Source: Phyllobacterium sp. 628 (GTDB taxonomy: Bacteria > Pseudomonadota > Alphaproteobacteria > Rhizobiales > Rhizobiaceae). Taken from it: a DNA stretch of 64,000 nt. The notes beneath the pieces are model-generated. The model ran no database searches. It saw only the letters and a list, made by a program, of their open reading frames with translations, and had not been told where the DNA came from. Where the stretch lies: the NCBI RefSeq assembly GCF_014189505.1, contig NZ_CP050301.1:1991501-2055500 (forward strand), in the 5' to 3' direction. The translations under genes were made by a program, and so were the position numbers. Positions within the stretch are counted from its first letter, which is position 1. The number at the start of each line of letters is the position of its first letter. Below are positions 17,703 through 25,662 of this stretch, piece after piece.

Positions 17703-18715
17703 GGCTTTACGTCAATCTTGTGAGGCTCGGCATCGGGCAACAACTGGACGGTGGCGGGCATACCAAGCCGCAACACGTCTTTGGCGTCGTCAACGAAGAT
17801 CCGAACCTCATAGACCAGGCTGGTGCGCAAATCTGTGGTCTCAACGCTTTTAGGGGTGAATTCTGCCACCGGCGAAATGAAGCCAATCCAGGCATCAAGA
17901 GGCTGATCCGGGAAGCTGTCAGTAGCGATCGTTGCGCGCATCCCGGGGCGCAGGTGGCCAAGATTGGTTTCCGATACATAGGCGCGAACCCACTTGATGC
18001 CGCGTGTGGCCAGCGAAAATACCGGTTTGCTGGTGGCTGCCATTTCGCCTGGCTCCATCAACCGCGAGCGGATCACGCCATCGAATGGAGCCAGAAGTTC
18101 CGCATCGATCAACTGCTGATGGACAAGCGCGAGCTGTGCCTGACTGCCGCGAAGCTGAGCTTCGCTTTGGCTGATTTCTTCAATGCGCGGTCCGGCAACG
18201 GAAAGAGCCAGTGCACTTTGCGCAACATCCACTTTGGCATCGGCCACTGCGGCGGCCGCTTTGGCCGTGTCGAGATCTTGTTTGCTGGCGGTGGCGCTGG
18301 CTGTAAGCAGGCGCTGACGTTCAAACTGTGCCTTGGCGTTGAGCGCATCGGCTTGCGCTGAAACCAGATTGGCGCGGGATTGTGCGATTTCTTCGGGGCG
18401 GCTGCCGTTTTTCAACTGCAGCAGAGCAGCTTGCTGCGAGGCAACTGTTGCCTCCGCTTGCTCAACCTGCGGGGCGAGGCGGCTTGTATCAAGCCGCGCG
18501 AGAACCTGGCCCTTGCGCACCATATCGCCCTCCTCAACCAGCACTTCAGCGATACGTTCGGCGCCATTGAAAGCAAGGGATGCCTGACGCAGATCAACAT
18601 TGCCATAAAGAACAAGCGCATCGTCAGTAGGTTGACGATGAAAAAACCACCATGCGCCGCCGCCAAGAGCGGCCACAATGATCAACGGGACGAGAATGCG
18701 GAATATCTTGCTCAT
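17699..18715 (-). CDS. ybhG: HlyD-family periplasmic adaptor, YbhG-like
   Basis: 338 residues from the ATG at 18715, chosen to match the family N-terminus MSKIFRILVPLIIVAALGGG; an ATG 24 bases upstream is in frame. One membrane anchor, the lipoyl half-motif LYGNVDLRQASLAFNGAERI, a long coiled coil with several Ala/Gln-rich heptads (about 85-190), and LAPFDGVIRSRLMEPGEMA. The conserved FISPVAEFTPKSVETTDLRT matches YbhG. First gene of the exporter operon; a divergent CecR-like TetR gene begins 92 bases away. Confidence 0.88.
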   Translation of the reverse strand: MSKIFRILVPLIIVAALGGGAWWFFHRQPTDDALVLYGNVDLRQASLAFNGAERIAEVLVEEGDMVRKGQVLARLDTSRLAPQVEQAEATVASQQAALLQLKNGSRPEEIAQSRANLVSAQADALNAKAQFERQRLLTASATASKQDLDTAKAAAAVADAKVDVAQSALALSVAGPRIEEISQSEAQLRGSQAQLALVHQQLIDAELLAPFDGVIRSRLMEPGEMAATSKPVFSLATRGIKWVRAYVSETNLGHLRPGMRATIATDSFPDQPLDAWIGFISPVAEFTPKSVETTDLRTSLVYEVRIFVDDAKDVLRLGMPATVQLLPDAEPHKIDVKP

Positions 18716-18738
18716 GCCCGCATCATAGGCGCTGTCCA

Positions 18739-18790
18739 TGCATTATGTCAAATTTGAATTTCAATTTTAACTTTCATTCATTTCAAATCT
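18739..18790. promoter_or_regulatory. AT-rich intergenic control region of the CecR-like locus
   Basis: Between the divergent regulator and ybhG lie repeated TTGAAAT/ATTTCAA words, with ATTTGAA facing TTCAAAT at the two ends. On the minus strand TTAAAA and CATAAT are 17 bases apart, a weak promoter. Candidate CecR operator by position. Confidence 0.35.
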
Positions 18791-18806
18791 AAGCTACAGT
18801 CTTGTT

Positions 18807-19502
18807 ATGGTACGCAAAACTCCTCGAAAACTTCCCGGCCGGCGTGAAGACGGCGCCTCCACCAAAGCCCAAATACTTGAGGCGGCGGGCGTAATTTTTG
18901 CCGAGAAGGGCTTTGATCGCGCCACCGGCAAGGAAATTGCCGAGCGGGCAGGGAGCAATTCCGCAGCCGTCAATTATTACTACGGCGGAATCGAAGGTCT
19001 CTATGCAGAGGTGCTTGTCGAAGCGCATCGGCGTTTGCTGACTCTGGACAAACTTGTTGCGCTGGTCGAGGGGCCGGGGGCTCCTGTCGACAAGCTGAAA
19101 ATCCTGATAGGCCTGATTGCCCGGACCATTACTGCTCCGGCATCGTCCAACTGGATATTACGGGTGCTCAGCCGCGAAATTTTGGCGCCGTCGCCGGCTT
19201 TTCCGGTCCTCTTAAATCAGGAAATACTGCCCAAGAAAGAGGTCATTACCGGGCTCGTTGGCAACATTCTCGGCGTGCCTTCCGATGATCCGGCTGTTGG
19301 ACGCTGCCTGCTCAACATCATGGCTCCCTTCGCCTTGCTTCTCGTTGGAAACCGGCAATTGCTGTCCAAGATTCTGCCGGAACTGGGTTCTCCAGAGCCG
19401 CTTGTTCAGGATGATATTGTTGCACATTTCCAGCGCTTTGCTCTTGCCGGTTTGGCGGCTACAGCGGCTGAGCTCAAGCAAGGCTCGAACCAATACAGCT
19501 AG
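18807..19502 (+). CDS. cecR: TetR regulator of the CecR type (DUF1956)
   Basis: 231 residues. HTH at about 18-62 with GREDGASTKAQILEAAGVIF-like sequence and AERAGSNSAAVNYYYGGIEG, the N-S-A-A-V-N-Y-Y-Y motif being typical of CecR/YbiH proteins; the C-terminal half fits the DUF1956 domain. In E. coli CecR controls the ybhGFSR exporter. Here it is divergent from the same four-gene set, so the regulatory unit is conserved. The gene ends with a four-base convergent overlap with the NUDIX gene. Confidence 0.86.
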   Translation: MVRKTPRKLPGRREDGASTKAQILEAAGVIFAEKGFDRATGKEIAERAGSNSAAVNYYYGGIEGLYAEVLVEAHRRLLTLDKLVALVEGPGAPVDKLKILIGLIARTITAPASSNWILRVLSREILAPSPAFPVLLNQEILPKKEVITGLVGNILGVPSDDPAVGRCLLNIMAPFALLLVGNRQLLSKILPELGSPEPLVQDDIVAHFQRFALAGLAATAAELKQGSNQYS

Positions 19503-20083
19503 ATAGATGAGTTTGCGACTTGGCTGGCATTCGACAGATAACGAAGCGCTGCCAGAGCCGCGTCCAGATCGGTCATATTTCCCTCGCTGACGATTGCCTC
19601 GAATGTCTCGTAATTCACCCGAATCGTGCGGGCGAGGTCTTGTGGTTCCTGAACGGGATCGGCAATTTTTACGGCGTTGAGCATTAGGTAGATGTGTTTG
19701 CGCGCGTTAGAATAGGCCGAAATGTAGGTCGACGCGAGGTGGACAAGCTCTCCGCCATAGCCAACTTCTTCCAGAACCTCCCGCTGTGCAGCATCTGTCG
19801 GTGCTTCGCGCGGATCAACGCATCCGCCGGGTATTTTCATCAGGAACCGTGCTGGTCCCGGCCTGTATTCCTCGAGTAAAATAAAATGTTTGTCTCTATC
19901 GACAGGCAAGCAAACTGCCTCGTCCGGCTCATCGCGAAGGAAAAACGATGCAATATTACCCGCTGGCATAAGCTGTCTGATATGTTTGACCGTCAGATAG
20001 GGATTTTGATAGACGATTGTTTCATCCGTTCGAACCGGGATTGTAATTTCAGCGAGTTCTGGTGGAAACGCATCTCGGGACAA
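19499..20083 (-). CDS. NUDIX hydrolase, ADP-ribose pyrophosphatase type
   Basis: 194 residues. The Nudix box is intact: G87-x5-E93-x7-R101-E102-V-x-E105-E106-x-G108. Flanking sequence (EEYRPGPARFLMKIPGGCVD) resembles ADP-ribose or nucleoside diphosphate sugar pyrophosphatases (NudF group). Such enzymes hydrolyse NDP-X compounds using Mg2+. No operon partner; the exact substrate cannot be read from sequence. Confidence 0.85.
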   Translation of the reverse strand: MSRDAFPPELAEITIPVRTDETIVYQNPYLTVKHIRQLMPAGNIASFFLRDEPDEAVCLPVDRDKHFILLEEYRPGPARFLMKIPGGCVDPREAPTDAAQREVLEEVGYGGELVHLASTYISAYSNARKHIYLMLNAVKIADPVQEPQDLARTIRVNYETFEAIVSEGNMTDLDAALAALRYLSNASQVANSSI

Positions 20084-20263
20084 TGGCTTTCCTCAATCTG
20101 TGCTTCGTAAAAGCTATTAGCCTTTTGCTGGCCGGATACAATATCCAAGACATCATTTTGCACCATGTCTGCCATCATGGCTTTGTCTACGGCTTCAGGT
20201 TCGGTAGAAGCGTTTGGTGGCGCATAAATTGGTGCTGCGATGATCGACAAGAAAGGGACCTCC

Positions 20264-20761
20264 ATGTTTGCGGAAAAAGCCATTGATCAAACCGACAAGG
20301 CCGAATTTTATCGTGAACTTGCCGGTCAGCTCAGTGCATTGCTGGAAGGCGAGAGTGATGCAATCGCCAATGCTGCCAATACATCAGCGCTGATTTTTCA
20401 GATGATGCCCGATCTCAATTGGGCCGGCTTCTATTTTCTTTATTCCGAAGACGAACTTGTCGTTGGGCCGTTTCAGGGCAAGCCAGCCTGTGTCCGCATT
20501 CCCGTCGGCAGGGGCGTCTGTGGATCAGCCGTTGCACAGGGCAGCTCCATTCTTGTTGAAGATGTTCAAGCCTTTCCCGGTCATATCGCCTGCGATGCCG
20601 CATCGCGTTCCGAGCTTGTGGTTCCGCTCCTTCACGAGGGCCGGATTCTTGGTGTTCTCGATCTGGATAGCCCGCTTCCGGGTCGGTTTGATGGTGTCGA
20701 TCAGGCTGGCGTGGAGAGTCTTGCTGCGATCTATACCTCGGCCTGTTCCTGGGATGAATGA
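20264..20761 (+). CDS. msrC: Free methionine-(R)-sulfoxide reductase
   Basis: 165 residues from the ATG at 20264 (AAAGGGACCTCC upstream), a single GAF domain. The three cysteines of the fRMsr catalytic site are present: C76 in KPACVRIP, C86 in GRGVCGSA and C110 in GHIACD, with the family stretch SELVVPLLHEGRILGVLDLD. It reduces free methionine-R-sulfoxide with thioredoxin. Cytosolic oxidative repair enzyme; it complements the envelope MsrQ gene in the same window. Confidence 0.92.
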   Translation: MFAEKAIDQTDKAEFYRELAGQLSALLEGESDAIANAANTSALIFQMMPDLNWAGFYFLYSEDELVVGPFQGKPACVRIPVGRGVCGSAVAQGSSILVEDVQAFPGHIACDAASRSELVVPLLHEGRILGVLDLDSPLPGRFDGVDQAGVESLAAIYTSACSWDE

Positions 20762-20792
20762 AGCGACCTTGGGCGGGTAGCCCGATAAAGCA

Positions 20793-21326
20793 TTATTCAA
20801 CAATTCCGCGCTTGGCCTTTTTCGCGGCGCGGACTCTGTCAGTCATTCCATCATGCTCACCCAGCAATCGTTCGGGCGGATTGTCCCACCAATCGTCGCG
20901 CAGCGGCTTTCGATCGAGATTGCGTGGATAGTAAATACGATTGTGGGGTTTTGCCGTTTCACCGACGACAAGAAGCCGTACTTCCTCATCGGTATTGTTC
21001 AGGAAACTATGGGCGATGCCGGTGCCCGCGGGAAAGCCGACGCCATCACCGGGTTGCAAGAGATGTAATTCACCGTCAAGCCAGACCTCAGGCTTGCCTT
21101 CGATCACATAGACAAACTCTTCTTCAGCACTCTCCGCATGCGGAAAAGAGGTGCGCCGCCCGGGCAAGAGCCGCACGTGATGAATTCCCAACGCATCGAG
21201 ACCGAAATGTTTGCCGTAAGGTGCGCCGATACCCAGCAATTCATCATCATTCCTGTAATGTGAATTGTCCGGTTCTTCGATTTCCGCCCAGTGCGCTATA
21301 TAAGGCGGGCGTTGTTTCGATGACAT
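20793..21326 (-). CDS. Cupin-domain protein
   Basis: 177 residues from the ATG at 21326, five bases after GGAGG. One cupin barrel (about 50-135) with FPHAESAEEEFVYVIEGKPE supplying the metal-binding His and Glu residues, and FPAGTGIAHSFLNN the second His. The conserved N-terminal block (APYGKHFGLDALGIHHVRLL) and the C-terminal RDDWW-x-N-P are found in uncharacterised Rhizobiales cupins. Probably a metal-dependent small-molecule enzyme or sensor; substrate unknown. Confidence 0.8.
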   Translation of the reverse strand: MSSKQRPPYIAHWAEIEEPDNSHYRNDDELLGIGAPYGKHFGLDALGIHHVRLLPGRRTSFPHAESAEEEFVYVIEGKPEVWLDGELHLLQPGDGVGFPAGTGIAHSFLNNTDEEVRLLVVGETAKPHNRIYYPRNLDRKPLRDDWWDNPPERLLGEHDGMTDRVRAAKKAKRGIVE

Positions 21327-21712
21327 GGCGTCCTCCAAATTCTGTATGCGCGCGGGACACTAACTGAGGCGCGGCAGGGCTGCAATTGTCGGACATATTC
21401 TTCGACGCGCATGATTCCAAACCAAGCTCGATGAATCCTTTTGCGTCATCAGAACGGTGGAACTTGATGCGTGTTTTAAGGCGCTTGTTGGCGCTGCCCG
21501 CAAATTTGCGCGGGCTGGCATGGGATGCGGCGATTCGATGGGTGTGGTTTTGATTCGGCTGCTGCCGTGCACCATGTGTCGCCGGAGAAGATGCCCTGTG
21601 CGGCTTGTCACTATCCTGCCGTTTGACATTGGCAGGCAATAGATGCGAGCAGTCCATACGCCTATCGAAGCATGGGTTTAAGCGCCTGCAAACAATTAAA
21701 ACATTTGTGGAA
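21327..21712. other. 386 bases without a supported gene
   Basis: Between the cupin gene start and the tRNA. Reading frames in all six directions are short or lack start signals and family resemblance. Presumably holds the cupin promoter. Confidence 0.5.
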
Positions 21713-21804
21713 TGGCGGAGAGGAAGGGATCCGAACCCTCGAGACCGTTTAACGGGTCTACTCCCTTAGCAGGGGAGCGCCTTCGACCACTCGGCCACCT
21801 CTCC
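21713..21804 (-). tRNA. tRNA-Ser (anticodon GCT)
   Basis: The minus strand folds as a 92-base class II tRNA: acceptor GGAGAGG with CCTCTCC, discriminator G and encoded CCA, D arm GGCCGAGTGG, anticodon stem CTCCC with loop CTGCTAA (anticodon GCT), a long variable arm GACCCGTTAAACGGTC and T arm GGGTTCGGATCCC. Reads AGC/AGT serine codons. Confidence 0.95.
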
Positions 21805-22381
21805 AAGGACGCTGACTAAAGATGAAACCCTTTGTTGGCAAGGACTTTATGCGGGTTCTTCGAAAATTCTGTAAATGCAAAATGAGCCCCCTCGAAACGC
21901 CAATAAACGGGAACAAATGCCAGTTTGCTGTCATTTTGGCAAAATATCTGCAAAGTTTGATCTCAGTTCGTTCCCATCGGTAAATGCAAAGCCAAAACTC
22001 GGCACCATTGCGCTTAGACTTGAGCCTGCCGATTGGGCTTAGCTCTCATTCCATTGATTCCATCCGCCTTCCGATGTGAGTCGAACCACGTGTTTTGACC
22101 GGAAATAGAACCGTTTTGCCCATGCGAATGGGACTTGGCCCATCGACAACATCTATTCGTACACAGTCGACCAAAGATAGAATTTCCATAGCAAGAAAGC
22201 CGGTCCGCAAATGAGATCGTATTTTGACTCGGCCGATAGATGAAGCGCGTACCTATTGATAGCTTTGCCCCAAACCCATTGTCACAAGCTCCGGGTGTCA
22301 CCAGCATTTCCATTTGGCTCATAGCTCACGTTTAGCAATTCCTGCATTATGGCGCGCAGGACATTCCGCGGTGAAGCCGCC
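21805..22381. other. 577 bases without a supported gene
   Basis: Lies between tRNA-Ser and the recombinase gene. Contains many stop codons in all frames and no recognisable product. No copy of the tRNA 3' end was seen here, so no attachment site is visible. Confidence 0.5.
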
Positions 22382-23308
22382 TCAATGTTGTTCCAGAACG
22401 ACAACGCATGAATCGAGATCATTTGTCGCCAGATGGGCGTAGCGCATGGTCATCTGCAGGGTTTGATGCCCCAGCCACATCTGCACCCGCCGGATATCGA
22501 TGCCGCCACGCACCAGCCGTGACGCACAGGTATGGCGCAGGATATGTGGAACAACCTGATCATCGCTACCCAAGCCCACTTCAGACTTGGCCTCGTTCCA
22601 TATGGCGCGAAACCGCACCTGTTTGTGCATGGAGAAGGGGCCTTTCAGCCGCCCGCGCGGGATCTGTACAACTTCGGACGCCCGCCTTGTCAGGGGAACC
22701 GTCCGGCTTCGGCCGGACTTTGTCAGCCAGAAGGTCGATTTGGTGCCTTGCAGGTCATTCCAGTTCAACCCGATGGCTTCGCCAAGGCGGCAGCCCGTAT
22801 CGACAAGGAAAATACTCAGCCGATAGCTATCTTCACATTTCGCCTTGATGGCTAGAAACAGGCGCGCTTCTTCTTCCGCCTCGAGAAATCGGATTCGACC
22901 CTGACGTTCTTTCTGGCGGCGGAACTCCGGTAAATTGTAAATGTCGCCCATCTTGCACGCTTTCCGAAGCAATTTGCTCAACGCCGCCATTTTTCGATTG
23001 ATGGTTGCATTGCTGTTGCCGCGTTCGCGTAGCTCGCCGATCACAGAATCGAGCATTTCCTGTGTAAAGACACTGAAACGCTCGCTACCCAACATCTTAC
23101 TCATTTCTCCAAGAAATGACCGCACGTTGCCTTTGTGCGAGCCTTCATCCCAGAGGATGCTGATATATTGCGCAGTCAATTCGCCAAGAGAATGTTCCCG
23201 GACCAGGCGCCGGCTTGCCTGATCTGCCGATGCGTAGGTGAGATCGTATTGAAAACGAACGGAAAAGTCCGCATCCGGCCGTGTCATGCCCAAAGGTGTG
23301 ACTGTCAT
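22382..23308 (-). CDS. Tyrosine recombinase/integrase
   Basis: 308 residues. N-terminal SAM-like core-binding domain (about 45-125) and a C-terminal catalytic domain with the expected residues: the first Arg in DTGCRLGEAIGL, H-x-x-R in HILRHTCASR, His in WLGHQTLQMT and the nucleophile Tyr in MTMRYAHL. Resembles phage or integron-type integrases rather than XerC/XerD. It stands alone, 578 bases from tRNA-Ser and with no other phage genes, so it is probably the remains of an integrated element or a domesticated recombinase. Two GTAAAATATA words 15 bases apart lie just upstream. Confidence 0.85.
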   Translation of the reverse strand: MTVTPLGMTRPDADFSVRFQYDLTYASADQASRRLVREHSLGELTAQYISILWDEGSHKGNVRSFLGEMSKMLGSERFSVFTQEMLDSVIGELRERGNSNATINRKMAALSKLLRKACKMGDIYNLPEFRRQKERQGRIRFLEAEEEARLFLAIKAKCEDSYRLSIFLVDTGCRLGEAIGLNWNDLQGTKSTFWLTKSGRSRTVPLTRRASEVVQIPRGRLKGPFSMHKQVRFRAIWNEAKSEVGLGSDDQVVPHILRHTCASRLVRGGIDIRRVQMWLGHQTLQMTMRYAHLATNDLDSCVVVLEQH

Positions 23309-23327
23309 AATGATTGCGCTCTAATCA

Positions 23328-23352
23328 GTAAAATATACTTAGGTAAAATATA
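23328..23352. promoter_or_regulatory. Paired direct repeats upstream of the recombinase gene
   Basis: GTAAAATATA occurs at 23328 and again at 23343, 15 bases apart, 20 bases upstream of the recombinase start codon. Likely a promoter or binding-site array for the gene. Confidence 0.45.
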
Positions 23353-23598
23353 TGACGAGTTGTAATCGTCTTTCTGAAAAGCGCAATCGCTGGGACTATT
23401 ACACCTTAGGATAATACAACATCGCTTGCTGAAGCCTTGTGCGGCCTCACCAATCAACAAACCCCGGTGGTACTGTCCAAACATTTCAATATCTCCTCGG
23501 TCCGCGACCGGCTGGAATCCTTTCTCCGTTAAATGTCTGTGCGCCGCTAAAGCCGAACGCTAAAAATTGATTGTTAAAAATGGATTTTGATAAAATGA

Positions 23599-23626
23599 CC
23601 AACGCCGGAGAAAAAACCGGCGTTGG
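23599..23626 (-). terminator. Terminator of the minus-strand porin gene
   Basis: A perfect 10-base stem, CCAACGCCGG with CCGGCGTTGG, around an 8-base loop, 24 bases after the porin stop codon, followed on the minus strand by TCATTTTATC. Confidence 0.75.
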
Positions 23627-23649
23627 GAATGTGTCAGGTTATCGAAGGA

Positions 23650-24672
23650 TCAGAAATTGCGCTGGAAGCGCAGGATGCCCTGATAAGCGTCCTTCTTTTC
23701 AACGCCGTCATAATCGTCGGTGAAGTGGGTGTAATTTATTTCTGGCTTGATCTGGAAGCCTGGAACCAATTCATAGCCGACATTCAAAGCTGCTGCGTAT
23801 TTGCCGCCGTCTTCGTAAGCGACCTGGGCATTGATAGTTGCTTTGTCGGAGGCTTTAAAGGCGCCACCGCCCCAGACAGCCCAATCACCATTCCATGAGC
23901 CATAATAGCCGGGAACATCGCCGTGAGCTTTGTAGCCACCCATGACAAAAAACGACAGCGCATCCGATGCCTTGAGATCCAGACGGACTTTTCCGGCAAA
24001 GTCGTCGATGACAGAATCATAAGCGCCAACGACAGCAATGCCACCCCAGGCCTGCTCGATTTTCACACCCGCAACCACATGCGGTACATAATTGTCGATG
24101 AGGTAGTCACCGCTGCCCTGTTCAACAGCCACCACGGCTGAAAACCCGTTGCCGCCGGTAAAGGTGTAGCTGATCTGGTTGTTTTCATAAGGGCCGTCGG
24201 ACACAACATCATCGCTGATGATATCGCCGGCATAACCAACCCATGCATTGAATTGCGAATCCGACAAGCCGACCTGGAAACCGCCCAGCTGAATATAACC
24301 GGCAACGATTTTCACGGCGCTTGCACCATCGGTGTAATCGAAGCGGGTTTCCGCATAGGATTTCAACGTACCGAGCTCGGTATCCGAGCGGGCATCGAAA
24401 CGAAGTGTTGCACGGCTGGTATCAGCCCACTTACCGCGGGCAATGCCCTTCTCGGCGTCGTCTCCGCCCTTCAGATCATTGCGCACATAGCCGCTGATCT
24501 TCAGGCAGGTTTCGGTACCAGGGATGTAGAAGAAGCCTGCGCCGTATGCATCGCAAACGCGAACATATTCGACAGCTTCTGGTTCAGCGACGACAACTGC
24601 ATCGGCAGCGCGTGCGCCAGTTACTGCAACGAGGGCTGCAGCGGAGCCGAGTAGAAGGCTCTTGATGTTCAT
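23650..24672 (-). CDS. omp2a: Outer-membrane porin, Omp2a-like
   Basis: 340 residues of the alphaproteobacterial porin_2 family. Signal peptide ends GARA-AD. The first 59 residues match the plus-strand porin apart from none or one change, then the two diverge. Beta-barrel trimer of 16 strands; the region around [19 protein letters not shown] and the end GILRFQRNF (C-terminal Phe for BAM assembly) are typical. Two cysteines ([18 protein letters not shown]) are conserved in Brucella Omp2. Codon use is ordinary, unlike the plus-strand copy, so this is probably the less expressed gene. Confidence 0.9.
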   Translation of the reverse strand: MNIKSLLLGSAAALVAVTGARAADAVVVAEPEAVEYVRVCDAYGAGFFYIPGTETCLKISGYVRNDLKGGDDAEKGIARGKWADTSRATLRFDARSDTELGTLKSYAETRFDYTDGASAVKIVAGYIQLGGFQVGLSDSQFNAWVGYAGDIISDDVVSDGPYENNQISYTFTGGNGFSAVVAVEQGSGDYLIDNYVPHVVAGVKIEQAWGGIAVVGAYDSVIDDFAGKVRLDLKASDALSFFVMGGYKAHGDVPGYYGSWNGDWAVWGGGAFKASDKATINAQVAYEDGGKYAAALNVGYELVPGFQIKPEINYTHFTDDYDGVEKKDAYQGILRFQRNF

Positions 24673-24693
24673 TTCTGACCTCCAGTCAAAGTT
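24497..24693. repeat. Inverted repeat covering the porin 5' end (minus copy)
   Basis: About 195 bases, from the ribosome-binding region AACTTTGACTGGAGGTCAG through codon 59, nearly identical to 25465-25662 in reverse orientation. The only difference I see in the coding part is one silent C/T. Confidence 0.85.
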
Positions 24694-24752
24694 TGACAGG
24701 AGGCGGCTCGCAATCAGCGCGGGTCATAGGTGAATAGAGAACGGTTGCGCGC

Positions 24753-25082
24753 TCAATGTCCGACGGTATTGGAAAACAAGTTGACGATGAAAACACCGGC
24801 AATAATGAACGACAGCCCAATTATGGCAGGGATATCAAGTGGTTGTTTAAACCAGAACCAGCCGATGGCGGCAATGAGAACAATTCCTGCGCCTGACCAG
24901 ATCGCATAAACGATGCCCACAGGCATCGTTTTGATCGGAATGGATAGACAGTAAAATGCCAGGGCATAACCGATCAGGCAGATCAGCGAAGGCCAAAGTC
25001 TCGTAAAACCATCCGCTTGCTTCAGCGCAGATGTGGCCGCCACTTCAAACAGTATGGCAATAACCAGGTAAAAGTAGGTCAT
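24753..25082 (-). CDS. Small multidrug resistance (SMR) family transporter
   Basis: 109 residues with four membrane helices. The essential glutamate is E13 in ILFEVAATSALKQADGF, and the family stretch VGIVYAIWSGAGIVLI is clear. SMR proteins form antiparallel dimers that exchange protons for cationic drugs or guanidinium. The gene lies between two divergent porin genes on the same strand as the omp2a-like gene, 80 bases upstream of it. Confidence 0.9.
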   Translation of the reverse strand: MTYFYLVIAILFEVAATSALKQADGFTRLWPSLICLIGYALAFYCLSIPIKTMPVGIVYAIWSGAGIVLIAAIGWFWFKQPLDIPAIIGLSFIIAGVFIVNLFSNTVGH

Positions 25083-25485
25083 TTCAAATCATCCATGAGA
25101 TTCGGCGCAAACCCCGTTGATTCGATGCATGCGCAGGCCGTATTGCGGCAATCATGGCCAGTTTGCAGACCAAAATGCCATTCCAATTCCGCCATCGGCG
25201 TGACTGATTTTATTAAAATCGGGTTACCTATATTAATGAGTGGTAAAGATTTTGCCGGGCTCGCGGCGATTTCGTGTCATTTGTGCAACAGGCCGTTGGC
25301 ATAGAGCCCTGGCAAGGTGTGGATGCCGACATTCGTGGTTGAAACCCATGAGATGGCGAGTATGTTCGGTCTCGAGGAAGGGCGTTCGTTCGCATTTCTT
25401 CTTGGACTTAGGGGATGGGGACAGGTTGTCCTTCAGCCAAATTGGAATGCCCAGACCCATTTTTAACTTTGACTGGAGGTCAGAA
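25083..25485. promoter_or_regulatory. Leader and promoter region of the major porin gene
   Basis: 403 bases without a supported gene, directly upstream of the strongly biased porin. It must hold the porin promoter and a long leader; the SMR gene promoter faces the other way. An in-frame extension of the porin reading frame back to 25240 lacks a signal peptide and is not used. Confidence 0.5.
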
Positions 25486-25662
25486 ATGAACATCAAGAGC
25501 CTTCTACTCGGCTCCGCTGCAGCCCTCGTTGCAGTAACTGGCGCACGCGCTGCCGATGCAGTTGTCGTCGCTGAACCAGAAGCTGTCGAATATGTTCGCG
25601 TTTGCGATGCATACGGCGCAGGCTTCTTCTACATCCCTGGTACCGAAACCTGCTTGAAGATC
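25465..25662. repeat. Inverted repeat covering the porin 5' end (plus copy)
   Basis: Partner of 24497-24693. Identity starts at AACTTTGACTGGAGGTC and ends at codon 59 (AAGATC), after which the genes diverge. Confidence 0.85.

Larger units (their letters stand above)
23309..23649. other. Intergenic stretch between recombinase and porin
   Basis: Holds the paired GTAAAATATA repeats, an open frame of 40 codons without a start codon (23410-23532, ending SSVRDRLESFLR) that may be a gene remnant, and the porin terminator. No complete gene supported. Confidence 0.45.

Noticed and set aside
19993..20283. 96-codon minus-strand frame upstream of the msrC gene
   Set aside because: Overlaps the NUDIX gene start and lacks any family features.
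21247..21657. Minus-strand frames in the gap before tRNA-Ser
   Set aside because: One frame overlaps the cupin start and none has a start signal or recognisable motif; kept as an intergenic region.
22014..22322. 102-codon minus-strand frame between tRNA-Ser and the recombinase
   Set aside because: No ribosome site, no family match, odd composition.
21713..23308. Integrated element attached at tRNA-Ser
   Set aside because: No direct repeat of the tRNA 3' end was found and the recombinase lies on the 5' side of the tRNA, so no integration event can be shown.
25240..25485. Upstream extension of the major porin reading frame
   Set aside because: The extension precedes the signal peptide and ribosome site; the ATG at 25486 matches the other porin exactly.
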